Source of the DNA: DATHRK01 sp035513295
GTDB lineage: Bacteria > Gemmatimonadota > Gemmatimonadetes > Longimicrobiales > RSA9
Length of the DNA stretch: 64,000 nucleotides
Direction: 5' to 3'
Assembly: GCA_035513295.1 (NCBI GenBank)
Contig: DATKCH010000013.1
Location: forward strand, 20,624-84,623
The notes below the pieces were generated by a model. That model ran no database searches and was not told the origin of the DNA. It saw only the letters and a program-made list of their open reading frames with translations. Below are positions 27,282-35,737 of this stretch, piece by piece (within the stretch, counting starts at the first letter, position 1; the number at the start of each line of letters is the position of its first letter). A program made the position numbers and the translations under genes.

Positions 27282-29549
27282 GTGGCCGTCAGAATCCTGG
27301 CACATGAAACCCCAAAGGCGTTGATACACCGACTTCCGCGTCCCTCCCCGGGGCGCAACGCAACCGCCCGCGCCGCGCTGGCGGCGCTGGGGGTCGCGAT
27401 CGCGGCGGCCGGCTGCGTGCGCGGCGCGGGCGCGGATCTGTTCCCCACCTTCGTGGACCTCGCGGGCAGCGAGATCGACGAGGTCGGGTTCCACGGCCAG
27501 GAGCCCTTCGACGAGGACACCCTGCAGACCCTGATCGGGACCCGGGCCACGCGCTGCTCCCTGCTCGGCATGCCCGTGTGCATAGGGGGCCTCGGCCGTC
27601 AGCGCGGCTACCTGGACCTGGAAGTCCTGCGGGACGACGTCCGCCGGCTGTCGCTCTTCTACCGCCAGAATGGCTTCTTCGGGACGACGGTGCGTCCCCA
27701 GGTCGTGACCGGGGAGGCCGAGGGGTCCGCGACGGATGACGACGATGACCGGCCGCAGGTGCTGGTGACGTTCGAGATCGCCCGCGCCGACGCGGTCATC
27801 GTCGAGCGCCTGGGGCTGGAGGGACTCGATGGGGCGCTGGACACGGCGCTGCTCCGCGGCCGGCTGCCGCTGGCGGTGGGCGACACGTTCCGCCTGCCGC
27901 TGTTCACCGCGTCGGCCGACACGGTCCTGCGCCGGCTCCGCCGGGAGGGGTACGCGTTCTCGGAGATCCTGCGCAACTTCGGCGTCGACACGCTGCGCGA
28001 CCGGGCCGACGCGGAGCTCCTCGCGGTCCCGGGTCCCGTCGTGACGATCGACACCGTGATCGTCGTCGGGGGCGAGCACCTGGGCCGGGGCATCGTCCTC
28101 CGGCAGGTGGGCGTCCGGGCCGGGGACCTGCTCCAGATGGACCGGCTGGCGGAGGGGCAGCGCAACCTGTACAACCTGGAGCTGGTGCGCTTCGCGAGCG
28201 TGGCCATGGCGCCGGATTCCCTGCAGGTGAGTCGGGGGGACAGCACGCGCGCGTCGGTGCTCGTGCAGGTGGACGAAGGCGACGTCCACGTGGTCGACGC
28301 GGGCGCCGGCTTCGGTAGCGTGAGCTGTGGCCGGGTGGACGCGACGTGGGTCAGCCGCTCCTTCATCGGGGGCGCGCGCCGGCTGGCGATCGGCGGCAGC
28401 GTGTCCAAGCTCGGCCAGGGCGACCCGCTGGCTTTCGACTTCGGCAGGACCGTCTGCGACGAGTTCAGCACCGACGTGCTGGGCAACCAGCTCGACTTCG
28501 GCAACGACCTCGATTACCAGCTCACCGCCGACCTGACCCGGCCGTTCTTCATCAGTCCCCGCAACCAACTTACGCTCACCGGCTTCGTGGAACGCGTGAG
28601 CGAGCCCCAGGTTTTCCAGCGGCGCGCCCGCGGCGGCCGATTCGGCATCCAGCGGCGCTTCGTCTCGGGCGATCTGGGCACGATCGGGGTGAGCGTCGAA
28701 CGGGCCTCGGTGCAGGCCTCCGACGCGATCTTCTGCCTGACGCTCTCCGTGTGCGATCCGGAAGTCGCGGCCGCGCTCCAGAGTCCGCGCTGGCGCAACG
28801 GCTTCGACGTCGTCTGGACGCGGGACCGGACGGACCGGCCGATCGATCCACGCGGCGGATACCAGGCGCGAGCGTCCACCACGTGGGCGGTGGGGGCCCT
28901 GGGTTCGGACCTCACGTTCGTGCAGGTGGGGCTGGGCGCGGCCACCTACAGGCAGGTGAAGCCCGACTGGGTGCTCGCGGGCCAGGCGCGCATCGCGAGC
29001 TTCCTCGGCACGGCGACCGTGAGCGCGGATTCCACCGTGCGGGCGCGCGAGGACGTGCTGCCGCCCGACGAGCGGCTCTTCGCGGGCGGCGCCAACAGCG
29101 TGCGCGGATTCGGCCAGAATACGCTCGGGCCGGGGGTGTGGATCTATCAGCCCGAGGGCGCCGAATCCGGAGTGGGATCGGACACCATATTCGTACCGGT
29201 GGGGGGCACGACGTCGGCCATCGCGACCCTCGAGCTGCGCTTCCCTTCCCCGTTCCTGAGCGACCGCATGCGGCTCGCTGCGTTCGTGGACGCGGGCACG
29301 GTGCAGGTCGGCGGCCTCGACGCGCTGGGCTCGGGCTGGCGGGTGACGCCCGGGGTGGGCCTCCGCATCCGGAGCCCGGTCGGTCCGATCCGCATGGACC
29401 TGGCGTTCAATCCGCAGGCCCCTCCGACCGGCGAGCTGTTCGAAATCCCCGAGGAGGGCGGGCCCATCCCGATCGGCGTGCTGTTCCAGAAGGAGCAGAC
29501 GCTCCTGGGTCGACTGCAGTTCCACCTGGCCGTCGGACAGGCGTTCTGA
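27282..29549 (+). CDS. Omp85-family outer-membrane protein (BamA/TamA-like)
   Basis: A roughly 755-residue protein. After an Ala-rich signal (ALGVAIAAAGC, which could be processed as a lipobox) come POTRA-like domains (DEVGFHGQEPFDEDTL; VTIDTVIVVGGEHLGRGIVLRQ) and a C-terminal barrel with the Omp85 hallmark VRGFGQNTLGP, then SPVGPIRMDLAFNPQAP, ending in Phe. These proteins insert beta-barrels in the outer membrane. Because tamB follows 21 bases later, it is most likely the TamA partner. The exact start is uncertain: GTG 27282 and later TTG codons are candidates. Confidence 0.85.
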   Translation: MAVRILAHETPKALIHRLPRPSPGRNATARAALAALGVAIAAAGCVRGAGADLFPTFVDLAGSEIDEVGFHGQEPFDEDTLQTLIGTRATRCSLLGMPVCIGGLGRQRGYLDLEVLRDDVRRLSLFYRQNGFFGTTVRPQVVTGEAEGSATDDDDDRPQVLVTFEIARADAVIVERLGLEGLDGALDTALLRGRLPLAVGDTFRLPLFTASADTVLRRLRREGYAFSEILRNFGVDTLRDRADAELLAVPGPVVTIDTVIVVGGEHLGRGIVLRQVGVRAGDLLQMDRLAEGQRNLYNLELVRFASVAMAPDSLQVSRGDSTRASVLVQVDEGDVHVVDAGAGFGSVSCGRVDATWVSRSFIGGARRLAIGGSVSKLGQGDPLAFDFGRTVCDEFSTDVLGNQLDFGNDLDYQLTADLTRPFFISPRNQLTLTGFVERVSEPQVFQRRARGGRFGIQRRFVSGDLGTIGVSVERASVQASDAIFCLTLSVCDPEVAAALQSPRWRNGFDVVWTRDRTDRPIDPRGGYQARASTTWAVGALGSDLTFVQVGLGAATYRQVKPDWVLAGQARIASFLGTATVSADSTVRAREDVLPPDERLFAGGANSVRGFGQNTLGPGVWIYQPEGAESGVGSDTIFVPVGGTTSAIATLELRFPSPFLSDRMRLAAFVDAGTVQVGGLDALGSGWRVTPGVGLRIRSPVGPIRMDLAFNPQAPPTGELFEIPEEGGPIPIGVLFQKEQTLLGRLQFHLAVGQAF

Positions 29550-29570
29550 TGGCGCGCGGAGCCTGACGCG

Positions 29571-32500
29571 ATGACCGTGCGCCGGGGGCTCGCCGCGTCC
29601 GGAGGGTTCCTCCTGGCCGCCGCGGTCGTGGCGGCCGCGCTGCTCGTCACGATCCGGCGCGGCGGACCCGCCGTTCCCTTCTCGTCGGCGCCCGGCGCGC
29701 CCGGCCCGATCGGCGCGTTCGAGAGCCGCGTCGATGGATGGATCGAGAGCTGGAGCCCGCCGGCGACGCCCCTGACCGAGCCGGTCGACGTCGCGGCCAC
29801 GGCCGTCCTCTGGACCGACCTGGAGGGGCGGCGCTTCCTCGATTTTCCGACCGTCCGCCTCAGCCTCGAGGCCAACGAGTTGCTCGCGGGCCGAATCCGC
29901 ACGCGCGCCGGCAGGCTCGAGGGCGCTCGGGTGGTTCTCGTGAAGCCGTCGGAGGACGCGCTCTGGAACTACCAGGCGATCCTGGAGGCCCAGGGGTCCG
30001 ACCGGGGCGCCGCTCCCGCGGGGGACCGCGCCGTGCTCCTCAACACGCTCGTGCGCGGCGGCGAGATCCAGCTCCAGCTGCCGGACACGGCGTACACGCT
30101 TCGCGACGTCGAGGGAGAGCTCAGGCGCGTCGCGGTCCCGGCCGCCGACCCGGCGGCCGTCACCGCCGAGGCCGACCGGCTGGCGATGTCGATACGCGGC
30201 GAGGACCCGTCGCGGCCGTTCCTGCCGATCCTCGCGACCGACGGAGTGATCCGGGGCAGGAACGGGACCTACGCCTTCGAGATCGCTTCGCTGGACCTCG
30301 AAGGCGTCCGCATGGCCGGCCTCGAAGGCGTCTGGGACCCCGAGCACGGGGGCTACGGCATCACCGGCCGGGCCGAGCGCGTCGCCGCCGAGTTCGCGGT
30401 GGCGAGCCGGCACTTCCCGGCCCTGCCCGACACAGGCCGCGCCACGTTCACCGCGAGCCTGGCCGCCGTCGAAGGCGGCGCGACCCGGGCGACGCTCACC
30501 GAGATGGCGCTCGAGGGTCCGGGAAGCGAAGTCGCCGGGTCTCTCACCGCGCTGGTGCCGCCCGACGCGGGTCGGATACGGGCCGAGGCCATGGACCTAA
30601 CGCTGAGCCCGCTGGACCTCGAGTTCGCGTCCGCCTTCGTCGACTCGCTGCCGTTCGGGGGCACGGTCCGGGGGACCGTGCGCGGCGACCTCGCCGACCT
30701 GCGCATCGACCTCGCGGCCGACCTCGAGGGCGGGCGGTTGTCCCAGCCGCTGTCAGCCAGGCTGGAGGGGACCGTCTCGCTGGATGGCCAGAGGGCGCTC
30801 GCGCTGGACGCGGCCGACCTCTACCTGGAGGAGCTGCCGCTCGCGGCCCTTGCTTCCTTCGTGCCCGGGCTGCCCGCGCTCTCCGGCGCCGCCACCGGGC
30901 GCATCCAGCTCACCAACGACGGCGCCGGCGCGGCGCTGCCCGTGGAGGCGCGCATCGAGGTCGCGGGCGGCCTCGTGACCCTTACGGGCTCGCTGGACGC
31001 GACCGGCGAGACGCTGCGCTACGACGTGCGCGGCAACGTCCTCGCGCTGCCCGTGGACTCGGTGATCGCGCGTCCGGTCCCGCCCGTCATGGCCAGCGGC
31101 ACCTTCGCCGCGCGCGGGCAGGGGACGCAGCTGCGCGCGATGGACGCCGACGCCGCGGTCGACCTGACCTTCACGAGCTGGCTCACCGAGGGAGGCGACG
31201 GCCTGGAGGGGAGCGTGCTCGTCCGGGACGGCCGGATGTCCATCCGGGCGCTGGACCTCGCGCTCGCGACGCTGTCCGCGAGCGGACGGGGGACCTGGCG
31301 GTTTTCGGAGCCGGCGCAGGGAGCGCTCGAGCTCGGCGCGGACCTGACGAGCATGGCGCCCTTCCGACCCTACGTTCCGCTGCGGGCGTTCGACGGCGGC
31401 CTCTCCGTGGAGTCCACGGTGTCGGGCCCACTCGACTCGATTCGCGTCGCCGGCGTGGTCAGCATGGAGGATTTCTCCGTGGCGGGCTGGACGGTGGAGC
31501 GCGGCGGCGCGGACTTCGACGTGGTCATCGGCTGGCCCATACCGCGGCTGGAAGTGGACCTGCAGGCGACCGGCCTCGCGTCCGCCGCGCTGGGCACGTT
31601 CGAGACGTTCTCGGCGAACGTGGACCTGACGCGGCCCGATTTTTCGGCCGACCTGCGCATGGCCGACGCCCAGGGCGGCGTCATCGAGCTCGCGACGGAG
31701 GGCGCGCTGCGCGTCCGCGCCGGCGAGGCGACGGTGCGCACGCTGCGCATGGAGCTGGAACGCCAGCGCTGGACGCTGGTTGCCCCCACGCGCCTTGAGT
31801 GGGGGGACAGCATCGGGGTCGATTCGCTGGCGCTGCGGCAGTCGGATGGGCCCGGGAGCCTCGTCGTGCACGGCGCGATCCGGCCCGAGGGCGGGACGAC
31901 GATCCGGCTCGACGCCGATCAGGTGCCGATCGAGCAGTTCGGCCGGCTCGCCGGGACCGAGCCGCCTTTCGCGGGCCTGTTGTCGAGCGACCTGGTCGTA
32001 GGGGGAACCCCGGCCAGCCCGACGCTCGCCGGCGACATGTCCCTGCGCGCCGCGCGCATCGGCGAGCTGGCGCTGTCCTCGGTCGACGGCCGGATCGACT
32101 ACGACGACGGCCGCATGAGCTTCGGCTTCGAGGGCGCGCTCGCGGAGTCCGGCGGCTCGCTCGAGGCGTCTGGCACCCTTCCCTTCTCGCTGTCGCTGCG
32201 GCCGTTCGCGGCGAGCCTGGACGCGGCGGCGCCGCTCGACGCCGAGCTGCGCGCCGACCGCTTCCCGCTGGCGGCGTTCCGCCCCTTCGCCCCCGTCGGG
32301 GTCAACGGGCTCCAGGGAGACCTCGCGGGCGACGTGACCGTGAGCGGGTCGCTGGACGCTCTCGAGCTACGAGGCGAGGCGGCGGGCACGGCGCTGTCCG
32401 TGGAGATAGAGCGCTTCGGGCGCACGTTCGAGGAGGGCTCGCTGTCGGCGCGCTTCGACGGCCCGCGCATCGAGATCCTCGACGCGGCGGTCCGCAGCGA

Positions 32501-33692
32501 CGGTTGGGGACGGGCCAGCGGCACCATCCTACTGTCCGAGGAAGGTGGGCCTCCCTCGCTCGACCTCGACATCGCGCTGGAGGGGATCCGCCCTGTCGCG
32601 TTCGACGACCTGCCCGCGGTCGCCGCGCGCGGCGCGCTGCGACTCACCGGCGACCTGCACCGGCCCCTGGTCCAGGGGACGCTCGAGATCCGCGACGGCA
32701 CGGTCGTAATACCGGCCCGGGGCCCGGGCGCGGCGCTAGAGGACGAGATCGCGGGGGTCGCCGAGGCGGGACCGATCTCGCTCGGCGACCTGCCGGACGC
32801 CGCCGACCGCGATCCCACGAGCGCGAGCGAGCTCTCGGTCTCGGGTCTGGACCTCACCATCGGTCCGGACACGTGGTTCGAGGTCGAGGACGCGCGCGCG
32901 CAGATGCGGGGCGACCTGATCGTCGACATGTATCCGCCGGACGTCCTGAGCCTGACGGGCACGTTGAGCGGCGAGCGGGGCACGTTCACCCTCGTCGCGG
33001 GTCCCGTCGTGCGCCGGTTCGAGGTGATCGAGGCGAACATCCGGTTCCTGGGGCTGCCGAAGCCCAATCCCGTCCTCGACATCACGGCCGCGCGCGAAGT
33101 GTTCCTGCAGGGTGGAGGACAGCTCCAGATCCAGGCGCGCGTCGGTGGCACGCTCGAGCAGCCCACGCTCTCCCTCGCCACGGAGACCGGTCAGACCATA
33201 CCGGAGGCCGACCTGCTCTCGTTCCTCGTCTTCGGCCAGCCGGGTGGCGGCGGCGGCGTGCCGAGCAGGACCGCGCTCCAGGGGGTGTTCCTGGGCGGCC
33301 TCGGCGACGTGTTCGGGGGATTCCTGGAGGACGAGATCGTCCGCGACCTGGGGGTGCCGCTGGACGTTTTCCAGATCCGCTTCGGGTCGGGCATCGGCGG
33401 CGGCGCGTTCGAGACCCTCGCGCCGACCGTGGTGGTGGGCAAGGAGGTCTTCGACAACGTGTTCATCACCGCGGACCTCGGCATCGGCACGCTCTTCGAG
33501 CCGACCGCCACGCAGGGCGGCCCCACCTGGGCGCTGACCGTGGACTGGCGCATCGACCGCCAGTGGTCCGCGCAGGCGGGCTTCGAGCCGTTCAACCGGG
33601 GTCGCATCCTGCGCACCGTCGCCGGGGTGCGCACGCTGATCAATCCGCGCCAGGAAGCGTTCGCCGAGATCCGGAGGCGCTGGACCTACTAG
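29571..33692 (+). CDS. tamB: translocation and assembly module protein TamB
   Basis: A 1373-residue AsmA-like/TamB protein. It has one N-terminal signal anchor (ASGGFLLAAAVVAAALLVTI), then very long repetitive beta strands alternating small and hydrophobic residues, and the DUF490 C-terminal region (LTGTLSGERGTFTLVAGPVV, then TGQTIPEADLLSFLVFGQP). TamB forms a hydrophobic groove across the periplasm that moves phospholipid or helps barrel assembly together with TamA, encoded directly upstream. The length is within the family range (about 1250-1500). Confidence 0.92.
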   Translation: MTVRRGLAASGGFLLAAAVVAAALLVTIRRGGPAVPFSSAPGAPGPIGAFESRVDGWIESWSPPATPLTEPVDVAATAVLWTDLEGRRFLDFPTVRLSLEANELLAGRIRTRAGRLEGARVVLVKPSEDALWNYQAILEAQGSDRGAAPAGDRAVLLNTLVRGGEIQLQLPDTAYTLRDVEGELRRVAVPAADPAAVTAEADRLAMSIRGEDPSRPFLPILATDGVIRGRNGTYAFEIASLDLEGVRMAGLEGVWDPEHGGYGITGRAERVAAEFAVASRHFPALPDTGRATFTASLAAVEGGATRATLTEMALEGPGSEVAGSLTALVPPDAGRIRAEAMDLTLSPLDLEFASAFVDSLPFGGTVRGTVRGDLADLRIDLAADLEGGRLSQPLSARLEGTVSLDGQRALALDAADLYLEELPLAALASFVPGLPALSGAATGRIQLTNDGAGAALPVEARIEVAGGLVTLTGSLDATGETLRYDVRGNVLALPVDSVIARPVPPVMASGTFAARGQGTQLRAMDADAAVDLTFTSWLTEGGDGLEGSVLVRDGRMSIRALDLALATLSASGRGTWRFSEPAQGALELGADLTSMAPFRPYVPLRAFDGGLSVESTVSGPLDSIRVAGVVSMEDFSVAGWTVERGGADFDVVIGWPIPRLEVDLQATGLASAALGTFETFSANVDLTRPDFSADLRMADAQGGVIELATEGALRVRAGEATVRTLRMELERQRWTLVAPTRLEWGDSIGVDSLALRQSDGPGSLVVHGAIRPEGGTTIRLDADQVPIEQFGRLAGTEPPFAGLLSSDLVVGGTPASPTLAGDMSLRAARIGELALSSVDGRIDYDDGRMSFGFEGALAESGGSLEASGTLPFSLSLRPFAASLDAAAPLDAELRADRFPLAAFRPFAPVGVNGLQGDLAGDVTVSGSLDALELRGEAAGTALSVEIERFGRTFEEGSLSARFDGPRIEILDAAVRSDGWGRASGTILLSEEGGPPSLDLDIALEGIRPVAFDDLPAVAARGALRLTGDLHRPLVQGTLEIRDGTVVIPARGPGAALEDEIAGVAEAGPISLGDLPDAADRDPTSASELSVSGLDLTIGPDTWFEVEDARAQMRGDLIVDMYPPDVLSLTGTLSGERGTFTLVAGPVVRRFEVIEANIRFLGLPKPNPVLDITAAREVFLQGGGQLQIQARVGGTLEQPTLSLATETGQTIPEADLLSFLVFGQPGGGGGVPSRTALQGVFLGGLGDVFGGFLEDEIVRDLGVPLDVFQIRFGSGIGGGAFETLAPTVVVGKEVFDNVFITADLGIGTLFEPTATQGGPTWALTVDWRIDRQWSAQAGFEPFNRGRILRTVAGVRTLINPRQEAFAEIRRRWTY

Positions 33693-33729
33693 CCTACCGG
33701 CGCAAAAGTGTCGTCGTCGGCGCCTCCTG

Positions 33730-34575
33730 CTAGCGCGCGGCCGCGACGGCTTCGGGCGCGGCCGCGGCGGTGGTGGGCCTTCCCGGCCGCCTCGTCCACA
33801 GCCACAGCCCCACCCCGAAGGCCACCATGCTGGCGATCTGGGAGGTCGTCAGCCCGAACACGAACCGGTCCCCCTTCGCGCGTACGAACTCCACCGCGAA
33901 ACGCTCGATCCCGTAGAGCACCAGGAAGGCGCCGAACAGCTGCCCGGCGCGCAGCGCGCGCTTGGAGAGCTGCCAGAGGATCGCGAACATGATCACGCCG
34001 CCCGCGACCTCGTAGAGCTGCGTGGGGTGCACCGCGAGCACGGCGCCATCCGGCAGCGCGGGGTCGATGTCCACGCCGAGGGAGCGGAAGTAGCCGGCGG
34101 TGCTCGGCGGCGATCCCTGCGGGAACGCGATGCCCACCGCGGCGTTGGTGGGGAGGCCATAGTCATCGCCCACGAGAAAGCAGCCCACGCGCCCCACGGC
34201 GTAGGCGAGGCCCATCCCGGGCGCGACGCTGTCGAACATCGTGGCGACCGGCAGCCGCCGCCGCTGGGCCTGCCAGTAGAACGCCAGGGCCCCGCCGATC
34301 AAGCCGCCGTACCAAACGAGCCCGGCGCGGCTGGTGATCTCCCCCACCGGGTCGGCCGCGAAGTCCCGCCAGTGCAGCCCCATGTAGTAGAGCTTGGCGC
34401 CGAGGACCCCGGCGATCGCGGTCACCGCGAGGACCTCCCACGCGATCTCCGGATCCATGCCGCGCCGCGCGAGCTGCAGCGACAGGATCCATGCCCCCGT
34501 GAGGAAGGACAGGAAGATCATGACGCCGAAGCTCGTGACCTCGAATCCCCCTATCTCGAACAGTACCGGGTACAT
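33730..34575 (-). CDS. lgt: prolipoprotein diacylglyceryl transferase
   Basis: A 281-residue polytopic enzyme with about seven helices. Family motifs are YYMGLHWRDFAADP, GLVWYGGLIGGALAFYW, the signature VGRVGCFLVGDDYG and HPTQLYE, and ERFAVEFVRAKGD near the end. It transfers diacylglyceryl from phosphatidylglycerol to the lipobox cysteine of prolipoproteins; several candidate lipoproteins are coded in this window. GAGGAGGG precedes the ATG, which shares a base with the ccmH stop, making lgt the last gene of the ccm run. Confidence 0.95.
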   Translation of the reverse strand: MYPVLFEIGGFEVTSFGVMIFLSFLTGAWILSLQLARRGMDPEIAWEVLAVTAIAGVLGAKLYYMGLHWRDFAADPVGEITSRAGLVWYGGLIGGALAFYWQAQRRRLPVATMFDSVAPGMGLAYAVGRVGCFLVGDDYGLPTNAAVGIAFPQGSPPSTAGYFRSLGVDIDPALPDGAVLAVHPTQLYEVAGGVIMFAILWQLSKRALRAGQLFGAFLVLYGIERFAVEFVRAKGDRFVFGLTTSQIASMVAFGVGLWLWTRRPGRPTTAAAAPEAVAAAR

Positions 34576-35078
34576 CACCCTCCTCGAGTGCGAGACACTT
34601 CTGCGCCGGTACCTTGGGGAGACGCGTCGGGTTCGGCGCCTCCCCAGCGCCGCACGAAGCCCACCACGAACAGCGCGCCCAGCACGAGCGCGACGACCGG
34701 CAGCGCGTACACCAGCAGGTTGAACCCTTCCGGTCTGGGCGCCAGTAGCACGAACTCCCCGTAGCGCGCCACGAAATACGCCTCGATCTCCGCGCGCGTG
34801 CGCCCGGCCGCCACCTGCTCCTTGACGATGGCCCGCATCTCGCGCGCGAGCTCCGCCGGCGAGTCCTCGATGGACAACCCCAGACAGACCACGCAGCGAA
34901 GCCCGGCCGCGATTTCGCGGGTGCGAGCCTCGACGATGGAGTCGGGGATCTGCGGCCGGTCCGCCGGGCTGTCGGCGCCGCGGGCCTGCCATGGCACGCC
35001 CGCCGCGTGAGCGGGCGCGCCGGCGCCCGTCGCGATGACCATGAGCGCCGCGCAGCCCGCGCCCCTCAACGCGCTCAC
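34575..35078 (-). CDS. ccmH: cytochrome c maturation protein CcmH
   Basis: A 167-residue protein with a signal peptide, a short periplasmic thioredox domain and one C-terminal helix (LVYALPVVALVLGALFVVGF). The redox motif LRCVVC (Cys62, Cys65) defines the family, which keeps the apocytochrome CXXCH cysteines reduced for heme ligation. It is the short CcmH type without the TPR half; no ccmI is seen nearby. GTG start overlaps the upstream thioredoxin-like gene. Confidence 0.93.
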   Translation of the reverse strand: MSALRGAGCAALMVIATGAGAPAHAAGVPWQARGADSPADRPQIPDSIVEARTREIAAGLRCVVCLGLSIEDSPAELAREMRAIVKEQVAAGRTRAEIEAYFVARYGEFVLLAPRPEGFNLLVYALPVVALVLGALFVVGFVRRWGGAEPDASPQGTGAEVSRTRGG

Positions 35079-35737
35079 GGGACGCCCAGTTCGGGCGTCG
35101 CGCCTGGCGCCTCCGCCCCGCGCTGCCAGCCGGGCGACGACGTCGCGGCGTCGCCGCCGGCCACCTCCCCCTCCAGGAGCGCGTCGATGCGCTGGGCCAG
35201 GAGCGCCCGCGACACCGGCCCCACGTGCTTGTAGGCGACGCGCCCATCGCGGCCCAGGAAGAACGTCTCCGGCACCCCCCAGAGCCCGTACTCGATGGCG
35301 GTCCGGGACCCCGGATCGACCAGCGCCGGGTAGACCTGCCCCCCCATCCCCCGGATCCAGCCCAGCGCGTCCTCGGGCCTGTCCTGGTAGGCGATGCCGT
35401 AGAAGCTCACTCCGCTGTCCCGGTAGCGCTCGGCGGCCTCGCCCAGCGGGCCGTGCTCGGCGCGGCAGGCCAGGCACCAGGACGCGAAGAAGTTCAGCAC
35501 GACGATGCGCCCGCTGTCGGCGCGCAGGGAGAAGGAGTCCGGAAGGGCCGCCCCCGCCGCGTCCAGGAGCGGACCGCGCGTGGGGGTGCCTTCCAGTCGG
35601 GCCAGCTCGAACCCCGGCGCCGGGCGTCCGGGAAGCGGGGAGTCGATCGCGCGCGGGTCGCGCCCCATGCCGAACAGAAGGAGCGCCAGGATCGGTACGG
35701 CGACGAGCGCCCCCAGCGCGGCGCGCAGCCAGCTCAC
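35075..35737 (-). CDS. ccmG: thiol:disulfide oxidoreductase CcmG/DsbE (TlpA-like)
   Basis: A 220-residue membrane-anchored thioredoxin-fold protein: N-terminal helix (LGALVAVPILALLLFGMG), active site WCLAC (Cys88, Cys91) in FFASWCLACRAEH, FYGIAYQDRPEDALGWI and the cis-Pro loop GVPETFFLGRDG. CcmG proteins pass electrons to CcmH and the apocytochrome. The last 30 residues form a low-complexity tail. It overlaps both ccmF and ccmH by four bases, so it is part of the same coupled operon. Confidence 0.92.
   Translation of the reverse strand: MSWLRAALGALVAVPILALLLFGMGRDPRAIDSPLPGRPAPGFELARLEGTPTRGPLLDAAGAALPDSFSLRADSGRIVVLNFFASWCLACRAEHGPLGEAAERYRDSGVSFYGIAYQDRPEDALGWIRGMGGQVYPALVDPGSRTAIEYGLWGVPETFFLGRDGRVAYKHVGPVSRALLAQRIDALLEGEVAGGDAATSSPGWQRGAEAPGATPELGVP

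Noticed and set aside
33693..33729. A terminator between the convergent tamB and lgt genes
   Set aside because: A GGCGC/GCGCC pairing is present, but the stem is short and no T-tract follows in either direction.
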